DNA from: Acidobacteriota bacterium
GTDB lineage: Bacteria; Acidobacteriota; Blastocatellia; Pyrinomonadales; Pyrinomonadaceae
Assembly: GCA_016715115.1 (NCBI GenBank)
Contig: JADKBM010000011.1
Span: 1,116,001-1,180,000, forward strand
DNA: 64,000 bases
Reading direction: 5' to 3'
Part shown: in pieces, positions 33,610 through 42,927 of the stretch
How the letters are laid out: each line of letters opens with the position of its first letter
Numbering within the stretch: the stretch's first letter is position 1
Position numbers and translations under genes: made by a program
The notes under the pieces: model-generated
What the model was told of the DNA's origin: nothing
The model's input: only the letters and a program-made list of their open reading frames with translations
Databases searched by the model: none

Positions 33610-34260
33610 ATGCTTCTTGCAATTGCAAAATTCGTGACCCGTGTCGTTTCAACCGCATTGCTCGTGCGAAGCGGCCCGAGTCATCCGTCCGGAAACGAGC
33701 TCTTCGAGCGCTTCATTGAGCGCGCAACGGCGCTTGAGCGCCCGAAAGTCCTTGAACTCGGGACAAAACGGATGATCGAGTCCGTCAAAACGAAACACGA
33801 CGATTGGTTGCCGAACGCCGAACGGTTCGACGGCTTTGACATCCAGGAAGGCATCGACGCCGATATCGTCGGCGACGTCCACCGGCTCAGCGAGATCGTC
33901 GGCGCTGAAACGTACGATGTCGTTATCTCCTGTTCGTCGTTCGAGCATTTCAAATACCCCCAACTCGCGGCGCACGAGATAATGAAAACCCTCAAGATCG
34001 GCGGACTTCTGTTCATTCAAACCCATCAGTCGTATCCGATCCACGGCGTTCCAAACGACTATTATCGATTTTCGCGCGACGCACTTGCAGCGCTTTTCGG
34101 AACGAAAATGGGTTTTGACGTGATCGCCACCGATTACGAATTCCCGGTCCGGATCTTCACGCCCGAAACCCCTTCGGCGCTGATGAAAGCATATATGAAC
34201 ACCCGTCTCTTCGGCGAAAAACTCGCCCCGACGCCGGAAGAATATCTTTACGAGTTGTAA
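33610..34260 (+). CDS. Class I SAM-dependent methyltransferase
   Basis: A 216-aa protein from the ATG at 33610. The SAM-binding motif is VLELGTKRMI; the acidic loop FDGFDIQEGIDADIVGDVHRLSE and VVISCSSFEHFKYP follow the Methyltransf_11 order. The C-terminal part (THQSYPIHGVPNDYYRFSRDALAALF) resembles methyltransferases found in surface-polysaccharide clusters. The substrate is unknown. It has no membrane segment except a mild hydrophobic N-terminus (LLAIAKFVTRVVSTALLV). Neighbours give no pathway. Confidence 0.75.
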   Translation: MLLAIAKFVTRVVSTALLVRSGPSHPSGNELFERFIERATALERPKVLELGTKRMIESVKTKHDDWLPNAERFDGFDIQEGIDADIVGDVHRLSEIVGAETYDVVISCSSFEHFKYPQLAAHEIMKTLKIGGLLFIQTHQSYPIHGVPNDYYRFSRDALAALFGTKMGFDVIATDYEFPVRIFTPETPSALMKAYMNTRLFGEKLAPTPEEYLYEL

Positions 34261-34503
34261 GGTTCCAAAATCCTCGTTAGACCGCCCGACGGTGAGGTAT
34301 TTGAGCACGATCCCAACCCGAACGGCCGGCACAACAGGCAACCCGCGGCGATGTCCGGCGAACAAGTGGCGACGCCCGGAGAAACTTGAGAATACGTTCT
34401 CGCAGGACTATCATCTAAATATAAGCAGATGCTCTGCTTGTGAGTTTGTTTTGCGATCACCGCTGTTTGAAAAACCGGATCATTCACCTTGTGGAGGTGT
34501 GAA

Positions 34504-36624
34504 ATGAAACTAACTGGATTATTTCGATTTTTTTTGGTTGTTTTTGCGACCGTTGTGATTTCAGTCAACGTATCGGGCGCTGATGGGGACCTCGATACGA
34601 CATTCAACTTTGTCGGCTTCAGATTTGTTCCGATCGGCAACACTGCTTACGTCAAGCAGATCGCGGTTCAAACGGACGGAAAGATCGTCGCCGCAGGCGA
34701 CACTTACTCCGGGACCGATTATGATTTTGCATTGGTCCGATACAACGCCGACGGAAGCCTCGATTCGTCATTCGGCACCGGCGGCAAACTGACGACCGCT
34801 TTTGCCTCAGGTTCCAACGACTTCGCCTTCGGAGTCGCAATACAAAACGACGGCAAAATCCTGGTCGCGGGTTGGACCAACGTTGCCGGCGGCAGCATCG
34901 ACTTCGCGGTCGCCCGTTACAATTCAAACGGAAACCTGGACACGACATTCCATACCGACGGTAAAGTGACGACCAACATCGGAACGATTCAGGCCGACGA
35001 TCAGGCTCGCGCCATAGCCCTGCAAACGGATGGGAAGATCGTCGTCGCCGGTTTCTCGCACAGCGGCTCCGACGACGACTTTGCCGTCGTACGGTATAAC
35101 TCGGACGGCAATCTGGACACCTCGTTCGACACCGACGGCAAGGTCACCACACCAATTGGCACAAGCACCGACGAGGCTCATTCTGTCGCGGTTCAAACCG
35201 ACGGCAAGATCATCGTCGGCGGCTGGCTCGTCGGCCCGAATGCGATGGCCGTCGTTAGATACAACTCCAACGGCAGCCTTGACACGGCATTCGACGGCGA
35301 CGGCAAGGTTACCACATCAATCGGAGTCAATTGCGAGGCCTACGCCGTGGCAGTTCAGCCGGACGGGAAGATCCTGCTTGGCGGATTCTCGCGGGCCTCG
35401 ACGGACAATGACTTTACACTGATCCGGTACAACTCCGACGGCGGTCTCGATACATCGTTCGATACGGACGGAAAGGCGATTACGCCGATCGGTTCCGGCT
35501 CGGATATGGCCCATTCGATCGCTATCCAACCAAATGGAAAGATCCTTCTCGCCGGATCCTCGAACAACGGGACAAACGACGATTTTGCGCTCGCGAGATA
35601 CAATGCGAACGGCTCACTGGACAGCGCGGCGATAGCGGCGACGGGTGCAAGCCTCTTCGGAACCGGCGGATTCGTGACGACTGCGCTCGCCGGAATAGAC
35701 TACGCGCGTTCAGTCAAACTCCAACCCGACGGAAAAATCGTCGTCGGTGGAACGTCAAACAACCAGTTTGTCGTCGCAAGATACAAGAACGCGATCTTAA
35801 AGCCGATCTTCGATTACGACGGCGACGGGAAAAGCGATATTTCGATCTTTCGTCCTTCGAACGGGCAATGGTGGCTCAGCAGATCGACGGCAGGGGTTAT
35901 CGCCCACACTTTCGGAAACTCCTCGGACAGGATCATCCCGGCCGATTTCACCGGCGACGGCAAGTCGGACGTTGCGATGTTCCGTCCCTCAAATGGCGAG
36001 TGGTTCGTCCTGCGGAGCGAGGATTACTCTTTCTACAGTTTCCCATTCGGCCTCTCGACCGACGTGCCGGTCCCGGCCGATTATGACGGCGACGGCAGAA
36101 CGGACGCGGCGGTGTTTCGACCGTCCAACGCGACGTGGTATATCCAGCGATCTTCCGGCGGAACGACGATCCAGGGTTTCGGCGCAGCGACCGACCTTCC
36201 TGTTCCGGCCGATTATGACGGCGACGGCAAGGCCGACATCGCGATCTTCCGTCCAAGCCTCGGCCAATGGTGGCTGATGCGCTCGGGCGCCGGCGTGATC
36301 GCGGTGACGTTCGGCAATTCGACCGACAAGCCTGTGCCGGGCGACTTTACGGGCGACGGCAAGTCCGACATCGCGATTTGGCGCGCATCGAGCGGCGAGT
36401 GGTTCATTCTTCGAAGCGAGAACTACTCGTTCTACAGCTTTCCGTTCGGCGCGAACGGCGACATTCCGTCGCCGGCCGACTACGATGGTGACGGACTTTT
36501 CGATGCCGCTGTCTTTCGTGGAAGCAGCGGCACCTGGTACGTTTCGCGATCGAGCCAAGGTTTGCTGATCCAACAGTTCGGCGCGACCGGAGACCGGCCG
36601 ACGCCGGCAGCATTTGTTCCCTAA
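34504..36624 (+). CDS. Secreted delta-60 repeat / FG-GAP-like propeller protein
   Basis: A 706-aa exported protein. The start at 34504 has a GGAGG site and a signal peptide (GLFRFFLVVFATVVISVNVSG). Residues of about 25-430 contain about eight delta-60 repeats with the consensus TDGKIVAAG..DFALVRYN.DGSLDTSF. Residues of about 432-706 contain six Asp-rich blades such as YDGDGKSDISIFRPSNGQWW, a putative Ca-binding VCBS/FG-GAP unit. The same C-terminal half, six blades with NGQWW and EWFVLRSE words, occurs in the protein at 60871. A surface or extracellular location is likely; the ligand is unknown. Confidence 0.85.
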   Translation: MKLTGLFRFFLVVFATVVISVNVSGADGDLDTTFNFVGFRFVPIGNTAYVKQIAVQTDGKIVAAGDTYSGTDYDFALVRYNADGSLDSSFGTGGKLTTAFASGSNDFAFGVAIQNDGKILVAGWTNVAGGSIDFAVARYNSNGNLDTTFHTDGKVTTNIGTIQADDQARAIALQTDGKIVVAGFSHSGSDDDFAVVRYNSDGNLDTSFDTDGKVTTPIGTSTDEAHSVAVQTDGKIIVGGWLVGPNAMAVVRYNSNGSLDTAFDGDGKVTTSIGVNCEAYAVAVQPDGKILLGGFSRASTDNDFTLIRYNSDGGLDTSFDTDGKAITPIGSGSDMAHSIAIQPNGKILLAGSSNNGTNDDFALARYNANGSLDSAAIAATGASLFGTGGFVTTALAGIDYARSVKLQPDGKIVVGGTSNNQFVVARYKNAILKPIFDYDGDGKSDISIFRPSNGQWWLSRSTAGVIAHTFGNSSDRIIPADFTGDGKSDVAMFRPSNGEWFVLRSEDYSFYSFPFGLSTDVPVPADYDGDGRTDAAVFRPSNATWYIQRSSGGTTIQGFGAATDLPVPADYDGDGKADIAIFRPSLGQWWLMRSGAGVIAVTFGNSTDKPVPGDFTGDGKSDIAIWRASSGEWFILRSENYSFYSFPFGANGDIPSPADYDGDGLFDAAVFRGSSGTWYVSRSSQGLLIQQFGATGDRPTPAAFVP

Positions 36625-36723
36625 CAGTCTCGCGGAGTTAACGCAATCCGATTCGCGTTCGCTCCGCGGCTTCCAATTCGCAAATCCCGGTCGCCTTCGC
36701 GCGCGACGTCAGCCCCAAGTTGG

Positions 36724-38457
36724 TTGTCTGAGAAATTCGTTGTGGTAGAATTCGAAATTCGGAGGAGTATTTCTATCAGCAACGTTCACGGATTTACCAA
36801 AGGCCTGAAGCACAACCAATTGCGCCGTATCGAACGGCTCGCCACGCGACGGGTCGCTCCCGAGCAGATCGTCTCACCCGAACTCGCCCGCCAGATGACC
36901 GAGATCTCGCACGAAACGGGACGTCAGATCGGCGTTCTCCTGAATCGCAAGGGACAGGTCGAGTACGTTATGGTCGGCAACGCGAAGCAGATCGAAATGC
37001 CGGATTTCGGACGCGCGCGCGTTTCGGCGGATCGTTTTCGCGGCCTGCGATGCGTGCACACCCATCTCAACGGCGAGAAACTGACGCCGGATGACCTGAC
37101 CGATCTTGCGCTTCTCCGGCTCGACCTGATGTCGGCGATCCAGGTCAATTCCCTCACGGGACTTCCCGATCTGGTTTACTCGGCACATCTCGTACCTTCG
37201 ACTGCCGAAAAACTCGAGACCGAAGCGCAGTCGCTGCCATATGAATTCCTCGAACCGGATATTCCGTCGCAACTCGATGCGAACTTTCTCGCGCTGATAA
37301 ACTCGCTCGAAAACGAGATGGCGCGCGGCCGTCTGACGGCGCGAAGCAAGCAGACCAACCGCGACCGCGTGATCCTTGTCGGCGTCACCACCGGCTATGT
37401 TTCGGACGCCGAAGAGTCGATCGCCGAGCTTGAGGAACTGGCGCTTTCGGCGGATGTTGTGGTTCTCGACAAAATCGTCCAGCGCCGGCCGCAGATCGAC
37501 CCGAAAACGGTTCTCGGACGCGGCAAACTCGAAGAACTATTGGTTCGTTCGATGCGCCTCGGCGCGGATCTGATCGTTTTCGACACCGAGCTTTCGCCGT
37601 CGCAGGTGCGTTCGATCTCGGAGATCACCGATTTGAAGGTCATCGACCGCCCGCAGTTGATCCTCGATATCTTCGCGCAGCGCGCGCAATCGCGCGAGGG
37701 CAAACTGCAGGTCGAGTTGGCGCAGCTGAAGTATCTTTTGCCCCGTCTCGCACAAGGGCAAAACTCGGCGTTCTCGCGATTGGCAGGCGGAATCGGCGGG
37801 CGCGGGCCCGGGGAAACCAAGCTCGAGACCGATCGCCGCCGTGTGCGCGACAAGATCTCGCAGCTCGAAAAACAGGTTGACAACCTCGGTCGCCAGCGGC
37901 AGGAGCGGCGCAAGAACCGCGTCCAGAAGAATCTCCCGATCATTTCGCTGGTCGGTTACACGAATGCCGGCAAATCGACGCTGCTCAATACACTGACTCA
38001 GAGCAAGGTCTACACAGAAAAGAAGATGTTTGCCACGCTCGACCCGACTTCGCGTCGATTGCGTCTGCCGTACGATCAGGAAGTGATCATCAATGACACG
38101 GTCGGGTTCATACGCGATCTGCCGGAAACGCTCGTCGCCGCGTTTCGTGCGACATTGGAAGAGATCTCGGACAGCGACCTCTTGGTCCACGTCGTCGATG
38201 CCTCGAACCCGAACGCCTTGGCGCAGATCGAATCGGTCGAAAAGATCCTCGGCGAACTCAACCTGAACGAGATCCCGGAGATCGTGGTCCTCAATAAGGC
38301 CGACTTGGTCGAAGAAACGACGCTCGCCGCGCTCGAAAGGCAAATCACGATCGACAAGAACCGCGAAACGGTCGCGGTTTCGGCTCTTGCCGCAAAGACC
38401 CTGCGGCCGATGGTCGAGAGGATCGAAGCAACAATCGGAAAAGCGATCGCGATTTGA
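36724..38457 (+). CDS. hflX: GTPase HflX
   Basis: A ribosome-associated GTPase that rescues stalled or stressed ribosomes. The N-terminal domain carries LDKIVQRRPQIDPKTVLGRGKLEEL, followed by the linker helix RRRVRDKISQLEKQVDNL. The G domain has G1 GYTNAGKST (about residue 411), FATLDPTSRRL, NDTVGFIRDLPETLVAAFRATLEE (G3) and LNKADLV (G4). At 577 aa it is longer than most homologues because of a ~190-residue N-terminal extension. The start is unclear: a TTG at 36724 or a GTG at 36742 opens the frame, yet a GGAGGAG site (36761-36767) precedes an ATT codon. A TAGAAT -10 box lies at 36745. Confidence 0.93.
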   Translation: MSEKFVVVEFEIRRSISISNVHGFTKGLKHNQLRRIERLATRRVAPEQIVSPELARQMTEISHETGRQIGVLLNRKGQVEYVMVGNAKQIEMPDFGRARVSADRFRGLRCVHTHLNGEKLTPDDLTDLALLRLDLMSAIQVNSLTGLPDLVYSAHLVPSTAEKLETEAQSLPYEFLEPDIPSQLDANFLALINSLENEMARGRLTARSKQTNRDRVILVGVTTGYVSDAEESIAELEELALSADVVVLDKIVQRRPQIDPKTVLGRGKLEELLVRSMRLGADLIVFDTELSPSQVRSISEITDLKVIDRPQLILDIFAQRAQSREGKLQVELAQLKYLLPRLAQGQNSAFSRLAGGIGGRGPGETKLETDRRRVRDKISQLEKQVDNLGRQRQERRKNRVQKNLPIISLVGYTNAGKSTLLNTLTQSKVYTEKKMFATLDPTSRRLRLPYDQEVIINDTVGFIRDLPETLVAAFRATLEEISDSDLLVHVVDASNPNALAQIESVEKILGELNLNEIPEIVVLNKADLVEETTLAALERQITIDKNRETVAVSALAAKTLRPMVERIEATIGKAIAI

Positions 38458-38460
38458 AAG

Positions 38461-38496
38461 GATTTCGGATTTCGGATTTGGGATTTGGGATTTGGG
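38461..38496. repeat. Short gggattt/gatttcg array left of the IS element
   Basis: Five tandem heptamers of the gatttcg/gatttgg type. The same heptamer forms the longer array immediately right of the IS (39751 onward). Confidence 0.8.
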
Positions 38497-39750
38497 AGCT
38501 TTGAAAAACTTGGTTAGAACGCGTCCTGGTTGTTTTTCGTGATTTTTTTGAAATCGGACCGCGTTCTTTTCATCGTTTTTGCTTTTGTCGCTCCTTTTTC
38601 GGCTTCGGTTCTTGGTTTCGGCACCGATCTTTCCGTTCCCGATCGGTTTTCGAAACCGGTTTTCTTCCGTTTTTCTCTCTTCAGGCGCACTGCCGCCTGA
38701 GCAGGAAACTTGCCCTCAGCACATTGTAGACCGTGCACCACATCTCGAACCTCAGTGTGTTTCGTATCCTGTTGCGTGCTCCGAGAACTGTCACTTTCAG
38801 CTTCTTGCGCATATATCCGAAGACATGCTCCACCGACCTCCGGACCGCGGATTTGCCGCGATTGCGCCGCTTCTGTCTCTTCGTCAGCGGCTTCGCCCGG
38901 GCCGCCCTGTCAAGCACGCCGTAGAAGATTCCCATCTTCCGCGCCGCCTCCTTGTCCCGCCGCAGCCGGTAGCCTTTGTCAGCCCAAACGCTCTGCTCGT
39001 CACCGCTCATCATCTCGTGCATCCGGTCCAGATCGGCCACGTTCGCCGGCGTCAGGTCGCACTTGCGGATGATCTTGCTTCCCGCATCCATCCCGATATG
39101 CCCCTTGTAACCGTAGTATTTCTTCCGGTGCTTGACCGCTCCCGCCGCATCCGTGTCGATCTGCCGGCTCGGCTTTGCCTTCTCCCGGTTCTCTTTCGTC
39201 AGCGGCCGGTTCGCGCTCCTGATCAAGGTCGCGTCAACGATCGTCCCCTTCTTCAGGATCAATCCGCGGGACTCGATCTGACTCACGATCTCCCCGAATA
39301 TCTTCTGCGTCAACCCCGCCTTCGCCAGCTTTTCCTTGAACTTCCAGAACGTCGTGAAATCCGGAACCTCCTCGTCGTATCCCAGCCCCACGAACTGCTG
39401 AAACGACAACCGGTCGATCAGCTGATCCTCAAGCTCCTCGTCGCTCAGATTGAATGTGTGTTGCAGAAACAGCATCCTCAGCTTCACCTCGAACGGCACC
39501 GGCGGCCTCCCGCCCCGTCCCTCGCGCGTCCTGTCCAACGGCTCGACGATCTTCACCAACGCTTCCCAGTCCACCAGTTTGCCGATTGATTCCAGCGTCT
39601 CGACCGCCCGGCTCGTCTTCTTCCGTCTCGACATCGTCAGCATCGCATCCATCAGCGTCAGTTGCTTGTTTTTCATGCAACTATTATATACTGCAATCAG
39701 TTACAACCCCTTCAAAACCGAGCTTTCGAAGGGAGTTTTTCAAAGAACCC
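38494..39750. mobile_element. IS5-type insertion sequence
   Basis: About 1.26 kb around a complete transposase gene. The edges carry GGGAGCTTTGAAAAAC at 38494-38509 and, inverted, GTTTTTCAAAGAACCC at 39735-39750, sharing CTTTGAAAAAC. These may be the terminal repeats, but the same motif flanks a non-coding element at 6576, so the true IS ends are not certain. The element is bordered by gggattt heptamers on both sides. Confidence 0.65.
38681..39676 (-). CDS. IS5 family transposase
   Basis: A 331-aa DDE transposase. The N-terminal IS5 domain reads KTSRAVETLESIGKLVDWEAL, GRGGRPPVPFEVKLRMLFLQ and LSDEELEDQLIDRLSFQQFVGL. The catalytic triad is D148 (TIVDATLI), D233 (WADKGYR) and E283 (VEHVFGYMRKK). 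No frameshift or internal stop is visible, so it is probably active or recently active. The remaining ~180 bp between the gene and the left edge show no gene. Confidence 0.92.
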   Translation of the reverse strand: MKNKQLTLMDAMLTMSRRKKTSRAVETLESIGKLVDWEALVKIVEPLDRTREGRGGRPPVPFEVKLRMLFLQHTFNLSDEELEDQLIDRLSFQQFVGLGYDEEVPDFTTFWKFKEKLAKAGLTQKIFGEIVSQIESRGLILKKGTIVDATLIRSANRPLTKENREKAKPSRQIDTDAAGAVKHRKKYYGYKGHIGMDAGSKIIRKCDLTPANVADLDRMHEMMSGDEQSVWADKGYRLRRDKEAARKMGIFYGVLDRAARAKPLTKRQKRRNRGKSAVRRSVEHVFGYMRKKLKVTVLGARNRIRNTLRFEMWCTVYNVLRASFLLRRQCA

Positions 39751-40143
39751 GATTTGGGATTTGGGATTTGGGATTTGGGATTTGGGATTTGGGATTTGGG
39801 ATTTGGGATTTGGGATTTGGGATTTGGGATTTCGGATTTGGGATTTGGGAATCGTTGGAATTCGGAATCGTTGGAATTCGGAATCGTTGGAATCTGGAAT
39901 CGTTGGAATCTGGAATCCTTGGAATCTGGAATCGTTGGAATCTGGAATAGCTGGAATCTGGAATAGCGGGAATCTGGAATAGCTGGAATCTGGAATAGCT
40001 GGAATTCGGAATCCTTGGAATCTGGAATCGTTGGAATCTGGAATCGTTGGAATTCGGAATCGTTGGAATTCGGAATCGTTGGAATCTGGATCGTTGGAAT
40101 CTGGAATAGCTGGAATCTGGAATAGCTGGAATTCGGAATTTCC
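39751..40143. repeat. Heptamer array (gggattt) continuing into a 16-mer array (ggaatcgttggaattc type)
   Basis: 39751-39850 is about 14 copies of gggattt. From 39849 the unit changes to ggaatcgtt plus ggaatct/ggaattc, with variants cctt and agct, running to 40143, 40 bp before the PgpH-like gene. The repeats are not separated by unique spacers. All frames are open on both strands over long stretches only because stops cannot arise from the unit. Confidence 0.92.
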
Positions 40144-40183
40144 CAAATCCTGTTTCGAGTTGTGTTAAAATAGTCTCCGCAAA

Positions 40184-42634
40184 ATGAACCGACGAGACCT
40201 TCAGGAATTGGCATCGCCCGTAACGAAAGTCCGAAAGGCGCTCACGAAGCACTTCCGGCGTTACTGGGACAAGTTCACGCCCGGGCAGCGCTTCTGGGTC
40301 GGATTCGCACTCCTGTGTCTGATCACGACGGCACTCATCAACAATCCTCTCTGGCGCACGACCGCCGAGCAATACAAGGAAGGCGACATTGCCCGCGAGA
40401 GCATCGTTTCTCCGGCCGATATTTCGGTCACCGACAACGATGAGACCGAACGGCTTCGGGAAGCGGCGCGCACGACCGTCCAGCCGATCTTCCGATACGA
40501 ATCGAATAAACCGGACCAGGCCGTTCAAAGATTCCTTTCGTCTTGGGAGAAGCTGCAGCGCCACAACGACGGCCCTGCGAACACAAACGCCAAGCAGTCG
40601 AATTCGGATTCGAAGAACGAATCGCACTGGACCGGTTCGGGCGGACCGGAAGTCGGCAAGGTGCTCGCCTCAAGGAATTTCAGCCGCAACGAGATCGATA
40701 CGGTTCAGAGCGCGATACGTGAAAGCAGTCAGGGCTACATCTATGACGATTCCGAGGCGCAGTTTTTCGAGACAGAGGTCGCGCTGATGGATCGTTCCAA
40801 GCCGAACATCGAACAGAAGATCTCGATGCCCGAGAGCAACTGGACCGCGCTTTCGTCCGCCCGAAACAAACTAAAGGAACGATTGACGGCGATCCGCAGC
40901 TTTTCGCCGAAAGAGGTCGACGCCTTCTATCGCGGAACTGAGCTGTTTGTCGAACCGAGCGTTGCGTACGACAGCGTCGCGACCGCGAACGCGCGCGAGG
41001 CGGCGGCCAATTCGGTGATTCCGATCAATATCTCGCTCAAACGCAGTCAGAAGATCGCCGACGAAGGCGACATCGTCACGCCTGAGGTTCTTTCGAAGAT
41101 CAATGCCGTCAGAAGCTACAGCCAGTCGAGCCGGCAGCTTAATCGCTTTCTCGGACTCCTGGTTATTATTTCCGCGCTTTACTGGGTCGCCTGGAAGTTC
41201 ATCCAACACAACCAGGTCGGGATGCGGCTGACGCTTTCGGAAGAAAAGACGTTCGCGCTTTTCGGCTTCATCATTCTCGTTCAAACGGCGCTGATGGCGA
41301 TATTCTTCAAGCTGGCGGATTTTACTGCGCTCCAGAACCTGAAGGCCCCGCTCAACGACGCGATGCTTTGGTCGTTCGCGATTCCGTTTGCGACGGGCAG
41401 CCTTTTGATGACGCTTCTCGCCGACCGTCGCACGGCGCTTTTTACCGGACTTATCCTGGCGCTGATCGCCGGACTGCTTGCCCCGCGCCCGCTCGAGTTC
41501 GTCCTGTTCGCGGCAATCGCTTCGGCGGTCGCGGTTTACGGCATCGGCCGCTACCGTTCGCGCCAGTCGGTTACGATTGCCGGCGTGCTCGTCGGTCTTG
41601 CGAGCGCCGGCGCCGGGGTCGCTTTGATCGGTTATACGCAACAGCCGTTCATTCTGAACACCGTAGCGTTGTCGATCGCCTGCGGACTCGTCAACGGATT
41701 GATCACGGCGGCGGTGACGGCGGTCTTGCTGCCGCTTTGCGAATCGGTCTTCGGGATCCTGACGGACGTTAAGCTGCTCGAACTTTCGAACGCCGATCTG
41801 CCTGTTCTCGGACAGCTCGCCCTGCGGGCGCCCGGAACCAATCAGCATTCGCACGCGGTCGGCCAACTTTCGGAAGAGGCGTGCCGCGTCGTGGGCGGAA
41901 ACGGACTCCTGGCCCGCATCGGCGCGCTATATCACGATATCGGAAAAACAGCGGCTCCTGAGCACTTCGTCGAAAACCAGCTCGGCAAGAATCCGCACGA
42001 CAAACTGCGTCCCGCACAGAGCGCTAAGATCATCATTAGCCACGTCACATACGGCGTGAAGCTCGCAAAAGAGATGCGGCTGCCGCAGCGGATCATCGAT
42101 TTCATTCCGCAGCATCACGGCACGCGAACGCTCCATTATTTTCTGCGAAAGGCACAGGCCGAAGCGCACGACGAGAACGAGGTCTCGGAAAGCGAGTTTC
42201 GCTATCCGGGTCCGAAACCGCAGTTCAAGGAAGCGGCGATAATGATGATCGCCGATAGCTGCGAAGCGGGCGCGCGTTCGCTCGAGGAGCCGAATCCCGA
42301 GAACATTCGTTTCATCGTCACCAAGATCATCGATGCGATCCTGGCTGACGATCAGCTTGACGAATGCGATCTGACATTGCGAGAACTGACACAGATTCGC
42401 GAATCGATGATCAAATCGCTCGTTGCCATCTATCATTCGCGCGTCGATTATCCAGGCTACACTCCGCCCTCGTCATTACAGAGGATTTTGATTCCAAAGG
42501 AGTTGCTGGATACGGAAGAGCGCGGAATGCGTTTTGCGAATCCGGCTGACATCCCGATCAGCAAAGGCGGCGAGATCGAGGACGAGGCGATCGACCGGTC
42601 GGTCCAGCCGGATTCAATTGAGAGAGTCAATTGA
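40184..42634 (+). CDS. PgpH-like 7TM HD-domain phosphohydrolase (probable c-di-AMP phosphodiesterase)
   Basis: An 816-aa membrane protein. A first TM (FWVGFALLCLITTALI) is followed by an extracytoplasmic 7TMR-HDED domain of ~280 residues (REAARTTVQPIFRYESN, KIADEGDIVTPEVLSKI). Then come seven TMs (LLVIISALYWVAWKF to LITAAVTAVLLPL) and a cytoplasmic HD domain. HD ligands are H in NQHSHAVGQL (about residue 553), HD in ALYHDIGKTAAPEHF (about 583), H in PQHHGTRTL and D in MMIADSCEAGAR. Bacterial relatives (PgpH) hydrolyse cyclic di-AMP. It ends inside a heptamer array. It usually neighbours ybeY/phoH; here it lies 8 kb away. Confidence 0.88.
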   Translation: MNRRDLQELASPVTKVRKALTKHFRRYWDKFTPGQRFWVGFALLCLITTALINNPLWRTTAEQYKEGDIARESIVSPADISVTDNDETERLREAARTTVQPIFRYESNKPDQAVQRFLSSWEKLQRHNDGPANTNAKQSNSDSKNESHWTGSGGPEVGKVLASRNFSRNEIDTVQSAIRESSQGYIYDDSEAQFFETEVALMDRSKPNIEQKISMPESNWTALSSARNKLKERLTAIRSFSPKEVDAFYRGTELFVEPSVAYDSVATANAREAAANSVIPINISLKRSQKIADEGDIVTPEVLSKINAVRSYSQSSRQLNRFLGLLVIISALYWVAWKFIQHNQVGMRLTLSEEKTFALFGFIILVQTALMAIFFKLADFTALQNLKAPLNDAMLWSFAIPFATGSLLMTLLADRRTALFTGLILALIAGLLAPRPLEFVLFAAIASAVAVYGIGRYRSRQSVTIAGVLVGLASAGAGVALIGYTQQPFILNTVALSIACGLVNGLITAAVTAVLLPLCESVFGILTDVKLLELSNADLPVLGQLALRAPGTNQHSHAVGQLSEEACRVVGGNGLLARIGALYHDIGKTAAPEHFVENQLGKNPHDKLRPAQSAKIIISHVTYGVKLAKEMRLPQRIIDFIPQHHGTRTLHYFLRKAQAEAHDENEVSESEFRYPGPKPQFKEAAIMMIADSCEAGARSLEEPNPENIRFIVTKIIDAILADDQLDECDLTLRELTQIRESMIKSLVAIYHSRVDYPGYTPPSSLQRILIPKELLDTEERGMRFANPADIPISKGGEIEDEAIDRSVQPDSIERVN

Positions 42635-42691
42635 TTTTGGATTTTCGATTTTCGATTTTCGATTTTCGATTTTCGATTTTCGATTTTGGAT
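42632..42691. repeat. gattttc heptamer array overlapping the stop codon of the PgpH-like gene
   Basis: About eight tandem heptamers of gattttc/gattttg, beginning at the stop codon of the preceding gene. It is the opposite-strand counterpart of the aaatcc words seen elsewhere. Confidence 0.85.
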
Positions 42692-42927
42692 TCGGAATCC
42701 TGAAATCTGGCAGCCTGTCGGAAGATGCCGTTTGAGAACTGAATTGCCTTCTTCAAGCGTGCCGAGCACGCGAACTTGCGATAGCACCACGTGAAGCGGA
42801 GCGGAACCCAGCTGGCTGGACGCCCGAGTTCCCAAGCGTGTGTAACACGCGTAACTCTCGTTGTTGCAACAGGTCTGCGTGTTGCACACGCTCGCTTGAG
42901 TTAATCGCGGCTGACATGTGCTCCGCC

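Noticed and set aside
33282..33719. Plus-strand frame upstream of the methyltransferase
   Set aside because: It overlaps the methyltransferase in another frame, has no ribosome-binding site and shows no domain.
39849..40143. Possible CRISPR array
   Set aside because: Units are contiguous with no unique spacers, period 15-16 nt, and no cas genes are present.
39450..40627. Repetitive open frames reading IWDLGFG, WNRWNLES and NSNDSRFQ peptides
   Set aside because: They arise from stop-free heptamer/16-mer arrays in several frames on both strands, so openness is not evidence of coding.
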